A stretch of DNA of 64,000 bases from Hymenoscyphus infarciens. Lineage: Eukaryota > Ascomycota > Leotiomycetes > Helotiales > Helotiaceae. Positions 23,490 to 34,923 of the stretch are shown here, in pieces. Location of the stretch: positions 124,001-188,000 of the forward strand of contig LLCB01000029.1 in the NCBI GenBank assembly GCA_001414345.1, read 5' to 3'. Position numbers and translations under genes: made by a program. How positions within the stretch are numbered: position 1 is the stretch's first letter; each line of letters begins with the position of its first letter. Below the pieces are notes generated by a model. The model did not search any database and was not told the DNA's origin. It saw only the letters and a program-made list of their open reading frames with translations.

Positions 23490-24306
23490 ATGTCGACGTC
23501 GGCAGGCGCAAAGCAGCGCTTGATGAGCGAGTTCAAGACCCTCGAGAAGGAGAAATGGCTTAATATCGAGGTACGTCAATTCCACTGTCGTAGAAGGTGA
23601 GGTGACTAACATTTCGAAACAGCTCAACAATGGTGAACTCTTTAGATGGAGCATTGCTCTCATGGTTGTCAACCCAGAGAGTGCTTTCAACGGTGGTTAC
23701 TTCAAGGTAAGCACCATTCTTCCAGATCGAGCACACTAGTACAGTGGCTAACTCCAATTTTAGGCCGAGATGACCTTCACCGACAAGTATCCATTCCTCC
23801 CACCGACTTTCAAATTCGTCCGACCGATCTACCACCCAAACATATACACAGATGGCAAGGTCTGCATATCGATCCTCCACCCTCCAGGAGAAGACGAGCA
23901 GTCTGGAGAGTTGGCCAGTGAACGATGGTCTCCTCTTCAAGGTGTCGAGTCTGTTCTCCGCTCCGTTCTTCTACTTCTCGATGATCCCGAAATCTCCTCT
24001 CCCGCCAATGTCGATGCCAGCGTAATGTACCGCGATAACAGAACTCACTACAATATCAAGGCCAACGAGGCAGTCAACGTTTCTCAGAAGGATATCCCAG
24101 ATGGATTTGTCATGCCAAAGACCCTTGAATCCGCCCCACCCGAGAAACTTATAGAAGATGACAACTTCTGGAATGAGAGCGATGGCGAGGAGGATGATTT
24201 CGGTGCTAGCGACAGTTCAGGAGAGGATTTTGAAATGGACGAAGACGAAGAGGAGGGTGACGAGGCCGAAGAAGAGGAGGAGGGCGAAGAGGAAGAGAAG
24301 AAGTAG
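23490..24306 (+). CDS. CDC34: Ubiquitin-conjugating enzyme E2 of the Cdc34/Ubc3 type
   Basis: E2 that works with SCF ubiquitin ligases to mark cell-cycle regulators such as CDK inhibitors for proteasomal destruction. Three exons, 23490-23570, 23623-23706 and 23764-24306, encode 235 residues. The UBC fold is complete, with His79-Pro80-Asn81 and catalytic Cys89 in DGKVCISIL. The Cdc34-type insertion after the catalytic Cys (HPPGEDEQSGELASERW) and the SPANVDASVMYR sequence separate it from most other E2s; Ubc7 has a related insertion but lacks the tail seen here. The C-terminal ~50 residues are almost wholly Asp/Glu, as in Cdc34 proteins that use this tail to bind the cullin basic patch. The ATG at 23490 starts the standard MSTSAGAKQRLMSEF N-terminus. 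Confidence 0.95.
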
Positions 24307-25104
24307 CGGCATACGTTTCTCACTCCAATCTTTGACCAATTTCCTTTCTTCTCTTTACTATTTTACTGAGCATAGCATAGCGGCGGCCTATATTTGAGGG
24401 CTCAAGACGGCGTACAGGCAAGGAAGGGGCATGGCATTCATATGCGGCGTACATCTTTCTCCGGTACCTATGCTCTTGATGTTGTTTTTTTCTTTCTGGC
24501 GCATTGGGCTGGATGACCCCCCCGGACAAGGCATCATACAGGGAATTTAGATGATGTTTGGTAGGTAGTGCTTCGTAATTCATATATTTCATACAATACA
24601 TGGAAAGTGCCTTGTGACAATCAAAGTACTAACACAGAGGGGTGATTCGGATTACAGACAGGGGTGTCTCTACTGGAGTATTTTTGTTGAATCACTTCTA
24701 TCTTCAATATTAACAGATGAAATTCTTAAAGAAGTGGCTAATCAATTCACTCTTCTTCTTTACCTCATGAATTTGTAAATATAATAGTGTAGTTTTCACG
24801 GGCTCACGTGGAAATAAAATGATGGGCGACTGCAGGCTAGCAGCCTAGGTGATGGCCCCATGCATTGATTTTTGCCGATGTTGAGCTCCCTTGTCCATTT
24901 CAAGCTTCCCTATCGCTATTGTACCTACACCACACTACCGCTCTTCGCCGAACACTTGCGGAGCTTGCTGGATTTGAAAGCACCAGCTTTACCGTTCTAA
25001 TACCCTTCACCCTACAAAGCCTTTACCCCGTTCGCTTTTTGCAAGGTCATTACACCTACCTTGAGCCTTGCGCAGCTTCCAAGAGCCCACGAGCACATGC
25101 GACA
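24307..25104. other. Intergenic region between CDC34 and the UIM protein gene
   Basis: About 800 bases with the CDC34 3' UTR, then a promoter and a pyrimidine-rich leader just before the ATG at 25105. Contains a palindromic CACGTG-core sequence near 24805 that could be an E-box-like site. No coding sequence is supported. Confidence 0.5.
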
Positions 25105-28021
25105 ATGGGAGCTTACGCCCAACCCACCGAAGAGGCTATCGGGAATTTTCGTAGCATGATCCCAGATGTTTCCCGATCTGAAGTAATAGCTAGACTCAAG
25201 GTATGAATTCTGCCGTCCATATTGTGCTGAGCTATAGCTAATGGAAACTGCTAGAACAATAATTGCAACGTCGAACAGGCCGTGGGCGAATACTTTGATA
25301 ATATCGATAACCCCAATAAGGTAGGGGAAAGTCTACGCGATATGAGTGGCAGATAACTGAACTGTTCTGCAGTACCAGTGGGACGAGACCCAGTTTGGCG
25401 GCGAACGAGATGGCGGGATGAATAACCACGGCGTTTGTGAGTCCAACACATTCATTTCGTAGAGTACACTGGAAGATTTACTGGCTTACGATACATAAAG
25501 CTTTCGATATCCAAGGGCCAGACGATGTAGGACCCTACAACTCATTCGATGGAGCCATGTCAAGACCGCCTTCTCGAATGAGCAACAACAAGTCCCCGAT
25601 GGGTAAAATTATAGATTTAAGTGCAGATGCTGCGGCCGGTACGAATCTGCCTTACCATATATAAGGATATTTCTGACGAGAGCCCTAGCCGATCCAAGAA
25701 CTTCGAAGACGTGGGCAGGGGGAGATAGTGACTTACAGCAGGCAATTGCGGCATCCAGAGCAGAGGCAGGTCTTGCTCCCCAAGAGACCGGCATTACTAG
25801 CATGGATGAGCCCCATTTTGGCCCTGCTAACCGTGGTGAGTATGAGCAGGAGAAATGGGCAATGGTTCCAGTAGGAAAGACCTCCACTCAAGAAATACTG
25901 TTGGATCCGGAACCAGCCTTTCGAAAGCGGGAATATGGATCACCAGCATTTTTGAAGCCAAGCATCGACAAACATCCACTGGCGGCCCTTTTTACCATCT
26001 ACCATTCGATACCCAAGATCAGAGAAGTTTTTATTGACCGTCTGAATACTCTACAGAATTATGGTTTCGATAAGGAGTGGTGGGCTGGCAATGCAATTGA
26101 AGTTCCTACTGTAATTGATGACGACAGGCAACCTGACCTTCAAGTCAATCGAGAAATTCAACGACTGATGGCATTTTTGGACAAGACGGATCGTAGCTAT
26201 GGTTCCATTCAGCCTTTGGCGAACCTACCTGAAGTTCAGGAAATCCAGCGTTACAAAGAGTCGATAGAGCATGCTGTAATGGAATCTTGGAAACGGTCAC
26301 TCAGGGATAGAGAGAGCCAGGCGGTTGTCAATAAACTCTTTAGTAAAGGTGTGCCGTCGGAGGGATGTTCCGAAGATCAAGTCCAAGATTTTGCGGTACT
26401 TGGATTAGTGTTGCCAGCCGATGATTCGATGCAGACATCATTTTACGATTTGGCAGATGAAGCCATATGGCCCTCCCTTGAACCCCTGGATCTCGATCAA
26501 AGTCCTTTTCTTTCGCACGTTGCAGATGTTGTTGTGTTCAAGATTGAAGGCGACGAACGAAAGCGAAGTGTTGATGTCCCGGCAACCTGGTATCCTGATC
26601 GGTATATGAGATCCGGAAAAGAGGCGGCCCTGGAAATGCGATTGAAAAAGAAAGAAGTGATGGACCAGCTGGAGCGAATAACCTACTTGGAGGATCGCCT
26701 TACCAACTTTCAGATGCGTGGTGGAAAGGTGGTCAAAGTGAAGGATTTATTCAGCGCGTCTCTTCAACACGACGAGGCTGTTATTGAAAATGAAGACCAA
26801 TCGCCTGACACAGATATGGACATGCTGTCTCAGACACGTTCTAATAAATCGGCAAAGCTCTCAGCACAGCTGCGGAGACTTGTAGAAAGTATTGACAAGA
26901 AATTATCAGGTACTCAGTCCTTATCCTCATTTTTTATACTTCTAACACAACTACAGCGCTGAATGTGGAGAGAGAGAAAACTCGTGAGGCATTGACTGAT
27001 CTCTCCAACCTATACACGGCCCCTTCCTCGGACGATGCAGCACCAAAATTACATCCTTATTCTCTTCGTGGTGTCAGTACTAACAGTAGTACGATGTACA
27101 TATGTCAACGTGCCGAACCTGATCTGATGGACATGAATCTCGATAGCAGTCAGACGACCTACAATAAGGACCAATGGTGGCGGATACATTATTCTACGTC
27201 TGGAACCGCCAGCTGGGATCACTCTGGTTCATCCGGCGAAAACAACCCTGTGACAGTTGAGGTATGGCAGCTCCAAAATCCCCCTGATGATTTTACTTTC
27301 GTACTTAGGAAAACTTGGCTAACCATCTCGCAGAAAACCACGGAAGAAAAGGTTCTTGAAGCAGCGAAGAATGAAAGTAAAAATACCTTTCTGGTGTATG
27401 CAAGCGAAAGTGCAATGGAGCATACGAACTACCCACTACCTCCCTCTCTTGATGTTAGTATACACTCCAAAATTCCCATCTCTATTTGGGTTCTTTCTAA
27501 TTCTGCTCTAGACATTTGTTCGCGCGGACAATCGAGCTTTCAAGGCCGAATATGTTGATATTGAAGAAACTTCAGTCCATGTATCGTCTCCCGGCAAGCG
27601 GAAATTTGATGAGCAGTCTGAAGATGAATCCCAAGACTCTACCTCCGGGAGATGGAGTGGACCAGGTCCAAATCGCGAGAGTTCTTCTAGTCTACTTGAG
27701 AGGGAATTGGGTGGAAATGGCGAGACTTCTTATGATGGAGCTCGTTTGGCTTCGAGGAGCCTTGCTACTCGCTTGTCTGACGACGTTGATGGCTCTAACA
27801 ACGGCACGGCTGAGAAGCTTATTGTGGGTATGGATCCTTCCTTACAGAATGGTCGATCCCAAGAGATGCAGGAGCGAGGTAATATGGGGTTGAGCTTCAT
27901 TGGAAAATCCAATCAAGTTAAATCTACGACGATTGATAATATGGATTTGAACGATGTTATGGAGGACTCCCATGTTGCGGAGGAGAGCGGAGCTGTTAAG
28001 CGAGTTGGGTTTGCCAAGTGA
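25105..28021 (+). CDS. USP25/28-like ubiquitin-binding protein, apparently without catalytic residues
   Basis: A UBA-like N-terminus (about residues 4-50), a ubiquitin-interacting motif DSDLQQAIAASRAEAG (about 134-149) and a long USP-like body. Eight exons: 25105-25200, 25255-25320, 25373-25436, 25501-25638, 25689-26909, 26957-27261, 27334-27453, 27512-28021, totalling 839 residues. Similar fungal proteins are called ubiquitin-interaction-domain proteins. The region PAFLKPSIDKHPLAALF (about 208) lines up with the Cys box of USP25/28, but no Cys is there. Near residue 575-610, NSSTMYIC stands where a GHY His box would be, followed by DQWWRIHY and TTEEKVLEAAKNE, which resemble the end of a USP domain. 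I therefore infer a pseudo-deubiquitinase that binds ubiquitin. The intron at 27262-27333 is 72 bp and in frame, so its splicing is less certain than the others. Confidence 0.78.
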
Positions 28022-31000
28022 GAAAGCGGCTGGGTGAACGTATATATAAATGTTAGATCGGGCTAGCCAGCTTGCATGGTTTTATTCTAGAGCAGTAAAA
28101 TTTACAGACTCTGGTAAGCTTTAGGTGGGGGATTGCATAGGGGCATCATCGCGAGATGCTGGTCTAGCGTCTTTACTTTATTTTTAGACCTCCATTCAGA
28201 TAAGACTGTATTGCCCACTCCTCTTCGCGTATCTACTTGTAGGGTTTCTTGCTTGGTTTTTGGAGAGCTTGCATTTCCAATTCGCTATGGTTTTGAATTT
28301 GATATCGAAGGAAATAAAAATGAGTGTAAGAGTCACTACTGGCTACAAAAAAAAGTATCCAAGTCTTACGGTACTAGTGTTGGAGCAAGGGGTTGAAGTT
28401 GTACTTACTTCTAACACTAGATTCCTTCTCATACATCCCTCCTCATTTCCCTATTTGCTATCGACTAAGTCGGAGTTGCCCCGCTAGGGCTGCTGGATGC
28501 ACACACGTGTATCTTATAACTTGTTGGGGTATAGAGAGTACCGTGTTGGTTGAGAAAGTTGTCTCGTATAGAGTATGGCGGGATTGAAGATGATGAGGTG
28601 AGGGGATATCGACCAGCTAATTCAAGGAAGTACCGTCTATTTAGGTGATTTCGCTGGTAACAGATCTTCGTTCCTTTCAGTTTTTGTTCAGATCATTGGA
28701 ATTCGGAGATCTCGCAGATACTTTGCTTGAATTGGCATTGGATGGGCTCACTGCCCTAGGTCGTAACCTAGGTGGAGCAAGTGAGCATAGGGTGGTCTTT
28801 CAAATTATTCGAGCGCCCTAGGGTTGCAGGATGATCGGAGAGGAAGTCTTTGGTAAAAATTTGAAGAGGCGAAGACTTAAGCGTTGGAAATCGGTCCCGG
28901 GTTGTTGGAGCTATGTCAGTATATTTAGACAGCTTTGATGCTACCGTGAGACTAGGAGACATTATTTTATGCGTTGAGATCCTTTATTTCGAATTTGGAA
29001 GGGGTTTGCTTGGTTGTTTGTTTGCTTTAGCCTTAGAAAACCTCCCGCGGCTTTTCCTCCTTTGCTTTTACTTATGCAGCTTGTGAACACATAATGCAGA
29101 GGCCCGAATCTTCTACTCAACTGTAAGAACTTCGGCGCCTTCGTTGAGAAATTGTGCGAAGGATCTACTACTTAGAACAATTTAGAAATCGAATTTCATA
29201 TTCTTCTAGAAACTCTTGGGTACTGTGTCTGATTTTCCTATAATTTCTAGAGTAATGAGACTTGCAGATGTACGCAGAGGAACGACTGCCCGTGGTCTCT
29301 CATATAAACTGTTATTGTTTCAAAATTATGAGTACGATAAAAAGAAACCAACAAAAAGAAGTCTCAAGTCTCGCGATAGGAATTGCCGAAGGGGTTTACT
29401 CACTCCATCACTCTCTCATACATCCCTCTGACCCTCTTGGGCCAGTACGGTTGCTCGTTGGAACTTCGGTTTCATTTTACTACTGAGAAGAAGGAACGCC
29501 CACTGGGCGTACCTCAAGTTGACCCATTTGGGCCGGAGGGTGTTGAATGAAGAGCCGCCAAACGGTTGGCAAGCTTGCTAACCGTATGCGCCTGTGTTGA
29601 TTTGTATTGTGAAGAGTTGAATGAGCCCCCTTCCGGGCCCGGTATTTTATGAATCGTTGACGCATATGCTGATTTGTTTTATTATTGTTTTTTTGATTTT
29701 AGTTTGGCAGCGCTCCTATAGGAGCTGCTGAAGTCTGCTGTATCGTAGGAGCCTGGTATGTTCTGAACTTCTGACCAGGGGTCCGCATGATGGCTACCAG
29801 AAAGAGACGAGTGAAGACTCGAGTATTGGGATTACGCCCTATTTTTTGATGGGTTAGTATCAATTGTGTTTCGATGCTACTGCGAGATAATTTGACTTGT
29901 TTTATACTTGCAGCCATGAGTTGAATTTTTTTTGGTCGTTGGTTCAAAGGGTCTCCCCTCAATAGAGGGATTCTAGTTTTTATTTTGTTGGTAAGATGTC
30001 GAGCGCAAAGGTTTCCAGTAGACCATATGACTTCGTTATTTGAGACTTTAATTCGCTTAGTTAAGGTAGTGTTTCTCATTTGTTCATGTTGGACATAAAA
30101 AAGCCGCAGCACTTGATTCATTACCGGGAACTCAAAAGTGTTAGTGAATTGAAATTTCGGCAAAGCTGCTTACTAAGAACTGAATAGGCTGGCTAAAAAG
30201 GTATTAAAAAGCACTAAAAGGCGGTGGTGGTACGAAATTAGAAGGGAAGATTCGTACTTACTTTTGTTGCCGCCCCTTTCGAGGCTTGCGGTTGTTATTG
30301 GTTGTTGTCTAAGAGACTTGCAGCAAAATCGTAGGAGCCTGTTTTGAAGTGTGTTGATTTGTTTTGGATTGTGAGCCTTTGTAGGCAGGATAGTTGGTTT
30401 GTTTAGATTGTTATAATAGCCTCGCGGCTTTGTTTTTGCGCGCTCTGGATCGGGTCCTACTTTTTCTTGCGTTAGCGAGTTTTTATGCCTTGAGTTATTA
30501 TTACCGCTAGACCATAAGACTTTGTTTTTTTCCCTTACTTGAAGTTATCAAAAAAGCTAGAGACTTGAGAGTCTTAGGATTAAGCGAGGGCGGAAAAGTA
30601 AAGCGGTGAATAGAACATAAGGAGACTTGCTACCAGACCAAGAAGCTCAAGATTCTACTTAAAAGGATACTTTCTTAACGGCTTTTTGCTATCCTTTTTT
30701 ACCCTGCGCGCTTTCCCGAACATTAGTTGAACAATGCTTTCAATTCCCTAAAGACCTTCGAGGTGAATTCTAGCTGTCTAAGAGAACCCGCCCATTTAAA
30801 TAATGCTTACAAAACGCCCGGCGCTAAAATTTGCCCCTTGAATGACTATGAGTTGCACCGTTGAGGTTAAATAGTAGTTAGGAATGTGTACAACAGTTTT
30901 TGTTGAGAACCAAATACGCTGCAAAGCTTATGTGGCCTAACCGATTGATTTGATCCACCTCGGGAAATCAAGAAACGTATTAATCGCACACTGCAGCATA

Positions 31001-31166
31001 AATAATACAATAAAAAGCAGTGAGAACTCGTAAGTACTTTGCTTGCCAGGTGAGAACCATCCAAACCCAATACCTTTACAAAAGCAGTGAGCCTCCCAAT
31101 TTAAAAGTATCCAGAGACGCTAAAATACAACGACGACAAAAGCAAAGTGGCGAAGTATTTAAACTC
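28022..31166. other. 3.1-kb gene-free region with diverged internal repeats
   Basis: No coding region is supported. The longest frame (minus strand, 30163-29699, 154 codons) has no recognisable domain. Several words recur within the region: TCGTAGGAGCCTG at about 29743 and 30329, an AGACCATAWGACTT word at about 30021 and 30510, and TGTTGATTTGT at several positions. This could be a decayed element or a noncoding transcript; I cannot tell which. The last part probably contains the 3' UTR of the neighbouring DUF7726-like gene. Confidence 0.4.
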
Positions 31167-32218
31167 CTAATGAAAGCTTACTTCTCCAAATTTGTTCTCG
31201 TGGACACGTTCTCCTATTTCCCATGATCTCGGAGTTAGTTTATCTATTTGGCAAAGATTCAAGAATTTGAAAATATGCCTTGGGGGTAGGGAAGAAGCCC
31301 CCTGGCTCCCAAAACGACCAGAACAGAAAAATGTGATTCGAGAATCCGACTTACCAGGACCAACCCAGTAACGCTGATTGAGTGTCTTTGTGTCAAAGCC
31401 TTTTCCACTGTATATCTTCTCCATAGTCTTTCGGAAGTCACTCTTCGGCTTGTTGTTCTTGATTCTGAGTTTCTCAAAGTAGACGTAGGAAGCATAGAAG
31501 ACGGCGCTTGTGTTGCCACCACACGCACCTTTCTTTGAGAGAAAAGAGTTGAGTTGCGCACTTGTGATCTTTCTGCCATCATGGTATGAGGTCGCAAGTT
31601 GCCTGGCAAAGCTAGCTTGAGTGACGCCACTCTTTGAGAGGTGTTCACGGATATGCTTTCGAGCAGAGTCACAGGTGTCATAAACTTCCACCTCATGCTC
31701 TCCGTCATCACCCTCCAATTGTATTCCAGAGACGTCATATTTGGATTCATCAACTGCGGTCGTCTTGGCCTTCTTCGCAGGTTTGATGCCATTCAATTGT
31801 CGATGCTTGAAGAAAGCGAAGGCGTTTTGATAGACCATCGAGTTTGCTCCCTTATATGGACCGTTTTGTCGCATGAAGTTGTTGTAGGTACTGCTACTAG
31901 CACCAATTGCCTTTTGGAACTCGCCAACCTTCATTTCACCAGACTCGAGGAATTTTCGAATTTGGTTGCGAACGGCATTGCAACTGATGTTTACTTCCTG
32001 GCAGCGTTCGTCGTCGATATCAATTTCCCCACGGGGTTCATCAGCCTTGCGTTTCTTGGATGGGGGTGTCTGGGGGTTTTCTGTTAGTGGTGATCCACAG
32101 AAAGGGCCGAGTCGCGACTTGCAGGTTTGTCCACATCGGCGGGTGCGGAGACTGTGGAGTTGTTGCTAATGTTTCCCAGGGGTTGCCTAGGCGCGGTTTT
32201 TGCAGTGGAGGGTGGCAT
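31167..32218 (-). CDS. DUF7726-like protein with two related helical domains
   Basis: Function unknown. Three exons, 32218-32123, 32069-31355 and 31213-31167, encode 285 residues. The first intron appears to use a GC-AG pair (donor CCT|GCAAGT, branch CACTAAC). A basic, Ser-Pro-rich N-terminus with PPSKKRKADEP, a plausible nuclear localisation signal, leads into two similar units: one about residues 50-115 (CNAVRNQIRKFLES...SSSTYNNFMRQ) and another about 145-245 (CDSARKHIREHLSK...LNSFLSKKG). Each looks like a helix-turn-helix-sized fold followed by an aromatic stretch. The third exon restores the family-type end GERVHENKFGEVSFH, which the unspliced frame reaches only through non-conserved sequence. 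The name DUF7726 is from memory of fungal annotations. The nuclear signal and repeated fold suggest DNA binding, but this is inference. Confidence 0.75.
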
Positions 32219-32722
32219 TGCTGGACTTGTGCAACAATTGTGGTTGAGTTGTGAGTTGGTGGTTTTGATTGCGGCGACGATTTCGCGTGGCGCGGCCAGT
32301 GTTTCGCTCCATGGATTGACCGAGATATGGTACTGTCACGTGACATGTACAAACAAGTGTACTTGCCTACCTAGCCCTCGTTGTTCCAACTTCTTAGGAT
32401 TATTTCATGTAAATTATCCTAAGCACTTGGAACTAGTTGGGACTAATAATCCAGGTGTTTTCAAGCAAAAGTGGTTCAATGGTAGGGGAAAGCGGGTTAC
32501 TTACTACTTTTAATAATGTTCACCGTAACTTCCTGCTGTTTTCCCTATGGCTTCATGAGGTGCTATCCAAGTAAAAATCATTCCTTGAGTGCTGTTTTTT
32601 TTGGCTTTTACCACTTCACTGCTACTGCATGTACGAAGTGTGAACCCAGTAAGATGCCGATCTTTTCAATATGCTCTCTTTCTCAATTTTATAATTTCCA
32701 TTTCTCATCTCAACTACCAAGC
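32219..32722. other. Intergenic region between two minus-strand genes
   Basis: About 500 bases comprising the promoter of the DUF7726-like gene and the 3' UTR of the hydrolase gene. A CACGTGACATG word near 32337-32347 contains an E-box-like CACGTG core. No other signal is seen. Confidence 0.5.
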
Positions 32723-33667
32723 TCAGCGCAACATCGTTTCTAATGTACTTATTGCCTCGTCGTACATCACATCCATTTGTGGGTTTCCTTTCTTGAACGT
32801 GGGGAATCTATCAAAAGCATGAACAACTTCCTCAATTGCCCTCCCACTCGTTGTCTTCCCCAACTTTGACAATCTTGCCCGAAAGACCTCCCCTTCGCTA
32901 CACAAAGTATCCCACTCGCAAGTGAAAATCCCAATCTCATCTGGAAGGGCATTCTTCAACAACTCATCCATCGCAATCCCCGGCGACAGATAAGGTGTTT
33001 CGAGATCACTGGGGCTCAACCCGAGATAGCTTTCGTCGTAGAATTTTTTCCAGCGTTTGAGAGTATTTTTTTGATAAGCAATTGGATTCGCTGCAATCTT
33101 CACCTCCTCAGAAATTGTCCTATCGAGCAAAGGATAGAAAGCGATGAGCCCTGCCAAGTTGATCTTTCGTCCTATTTCTTCGGCGTATAACCTCATCGCG
33201 GATGCGAATACCATATTTCCACCAGCGCTGAAACCACTGAGTACAATCTTATCCATGTCGAGGCCATATTGTTGGGCATGTGAATGCACCCATAAAATAG
33301 CATCCGCACAATCTTCAACTGGTATTGGAAACGGATTCGAGGGTGCTAAGCGATAACCAACACTGATGAGAACATTTCCGCTGTTTACCACACGTTGCGC
33401 CCATCTTGCGTCCATTTGAGGAGTCCCAAAGACCCACCCTCCGCCGTGAAAGTTTATTACTACTGGTCGAAATGGAGTTCGGGGTGTACTTGGAGGTTCG
33501 TAAAAGAAGAGGTCGATGGTCCCCTTTTTGTTGGATAGTAGGGACGGGATTTTTTGTTTTGATGTTGGTTGTAGGGTTGAAGGGCTTGAGAGATAGCGGT
33601 CGAGAAGTGAAGCGAGGTAGGTGAGAAGTCTGATACGGAGGACCTGAAGTTGAAGTCGGAATGCCAT
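32723..33667 (-). CDS. Alpha/beta hydrolase of the hormone-sensitive-lipase (HSL) family
   Basis: Predicted carboxylesterase or lipase. A single exon of 314 residues. The oxyanion-hole motif HGGG is at residues 74-77, the nucleophile Ser147 in GFSAGG, the acid Asp253 in EWDTLCSEGE, and the His283 in VVHAFDRFP, so the catalytic triad is complete. The first 25 residues are amphipathic to hydrophobic (RIRLLTYLASLLDRYL) and could anchor the enzyme at a membrane, but they do not look like a clean signal peptide. The substrate is unknown. Such genes occur both in general lipid metabolism and in detoxification or secondary-metabolite clusters; no synthase is nearby to favour the latter. Confidence 0.9.
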   Translation of the reverse strand: MAFRLQLQVLRIRLLTYLASLLDRYLSSPSTLQPTSKQKIPSLLSNKKGTIDLFFYEPPSTPRTPFRPVVINFHGGGWVFGTPQMDARWAQRVVNSGNVLISVGYRLAPSNPFPIPVEDCADAILWVHSHAQQYGLDMDKIVLSGFSAGGNMVFASAMRLYAEEIGRKINLAGLIAFYPLLDRTISEEVKIAANPIAYQKNTLKRWKKFYDESYLGLSPSDLETPYLSPGIAMDELLKNALPDEIGIFTCEWDTLCSEGEVFRARLSKLGKTTSGRAIEEVVHAFDRFPTFKKGNPQMDVMYDEAISTLETMLR

Positions 33668-34923
33668 TTTGCGTTTGCAATTGCTCTTTTTATGGGGAAT
33701 TCGAAGTGCTTTGCTTCTAGATTGGAAGGGCCCCTGGTGTTGACTTTATGGCTACGTGAGTACATAGTTGATCCGGAGGTAGTGAGTTAACTCCACCATG
33801 GGATCTTTTCAGGACTTTGATTTTACTTTTGCTGCGATTTTCAACATCGTTATTCGAGTTTAACAAACGCACCTTCTTCACCAATCTAGTCCCGCCAGCC
33901 CACACTACGTCTCGTTGTAATCCTAGTACTTCGTCCCAGGCATAACAAATACGGCAGAAGCGAAGCGACCCCCCATGAAAATCGGCCAAAAGCCCTGGTG
34001 GCCCACAAAATCTGCAGTAATTGTTATGCCTGGGACGAAGTACTATTCCAATTAGATATGTTTCACAAGAACTCTGATAGCGTAATAGTCCGGTATTAAG
34101 CTATGTCCGAGATCATAACTCCCAACCTCGGTCTTCTCATTCTCTTAAATGAAGCTGAGAATTGAATCTTGCACTTCGTCACTGAGCCCCATCATACAGG
34201 AACCGAGGTACAAAACATCCTTGAAACCCGAATCACGCCATGCCTGTTACCCCGCTGCCGCATGCGATGCCGATCCGTTTCAGTCTCAGTCAGAACCTTA
34301 TCTTCAAAAAAGAAACATGTGTACATGCTCGAAGTTGGACTGACTACTAAACCAAGGAGAAGGGCGAGGGGGTTCATTTTTCAAAACTGAGCTATAGCGA
34401 TTACTTGACCATTTCGCATAATCAGTGAGGACACTTGGAGAATTAAATTAGTTGTCTCGAACTTCCATTCTCTTTCTAATTGTAAATGAAGCGGGCACCG
34501 CTCTGCGAACACCTACTCTCACTCCCGAAAAACTGAAAATATTGTTCTAGAGGATCTAGAAGATGCAAGGGAACCACGTTTCAAATTATTCTAGCTCTTC
34601 TCGAACAATACATTCAATTGTACGAGAACTTCCCGAGTAATGAGAGATGGGTGTTCACAGAGTACAATCATAGAAGGGGTGGCGGCAGCATCTTGTATGA
34701 GTACACATTGTTTCGAAGCGTTTTTGTTGAACCAATGGGAGTAGAGCGGAATATGCCCGCCACATATGTGTACGTAGTTTTGGATTACAAACATATTGAT
34801 ATTGATTCTTAATCTTCTGGCAAACGGCATACTTTAATACAAACAGTTGTCCCAACGGCCAATTTCCAAATCCTATCATTCTGGAAATTTGCTCTCAAGT
34901 CTCAATTGCAAAACAAGTTCGTG
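33668..34923. other. Intergenic region containing a small MITE
   Basis: Divergent hydrolase and SDR promoters lie at either end. The stretch holds a 118-bp inverted-repeat element at 33926-34043 (listed separately). The remaining sequence shows no gene. Confidence 0.55.
33926..34043. mobile_element. 118-bp MITE with 23-bp perfect terminal inverted repeats and TA duplication
   Basis: The first 23 bases, beginning GTACTTCGTCCCAGG, are repeated exactly as the reverse complement at the right end, and another ~11 bases pair with a few mismatches. TA flanks both ends (33924-33925 and 34044-34045), the signature of a Tc1/mariner-type target site. The element is too short to encode anything. Sequence is not RIP-degraded. 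Confidence 0.8.

Noticed and set aside
23490..24306. Ubc7-type E2 instead of Cdc34
   Set aside because: The acidic C-terminal tail and SPANVDASVMYR context fit Cdc34 better.
29699..30163. 154-codon minus-strand open frame in the 28-31 kb gap
   Set aside because: No recognisable family, no splice context, composition like the surrounding noncoding sequence.
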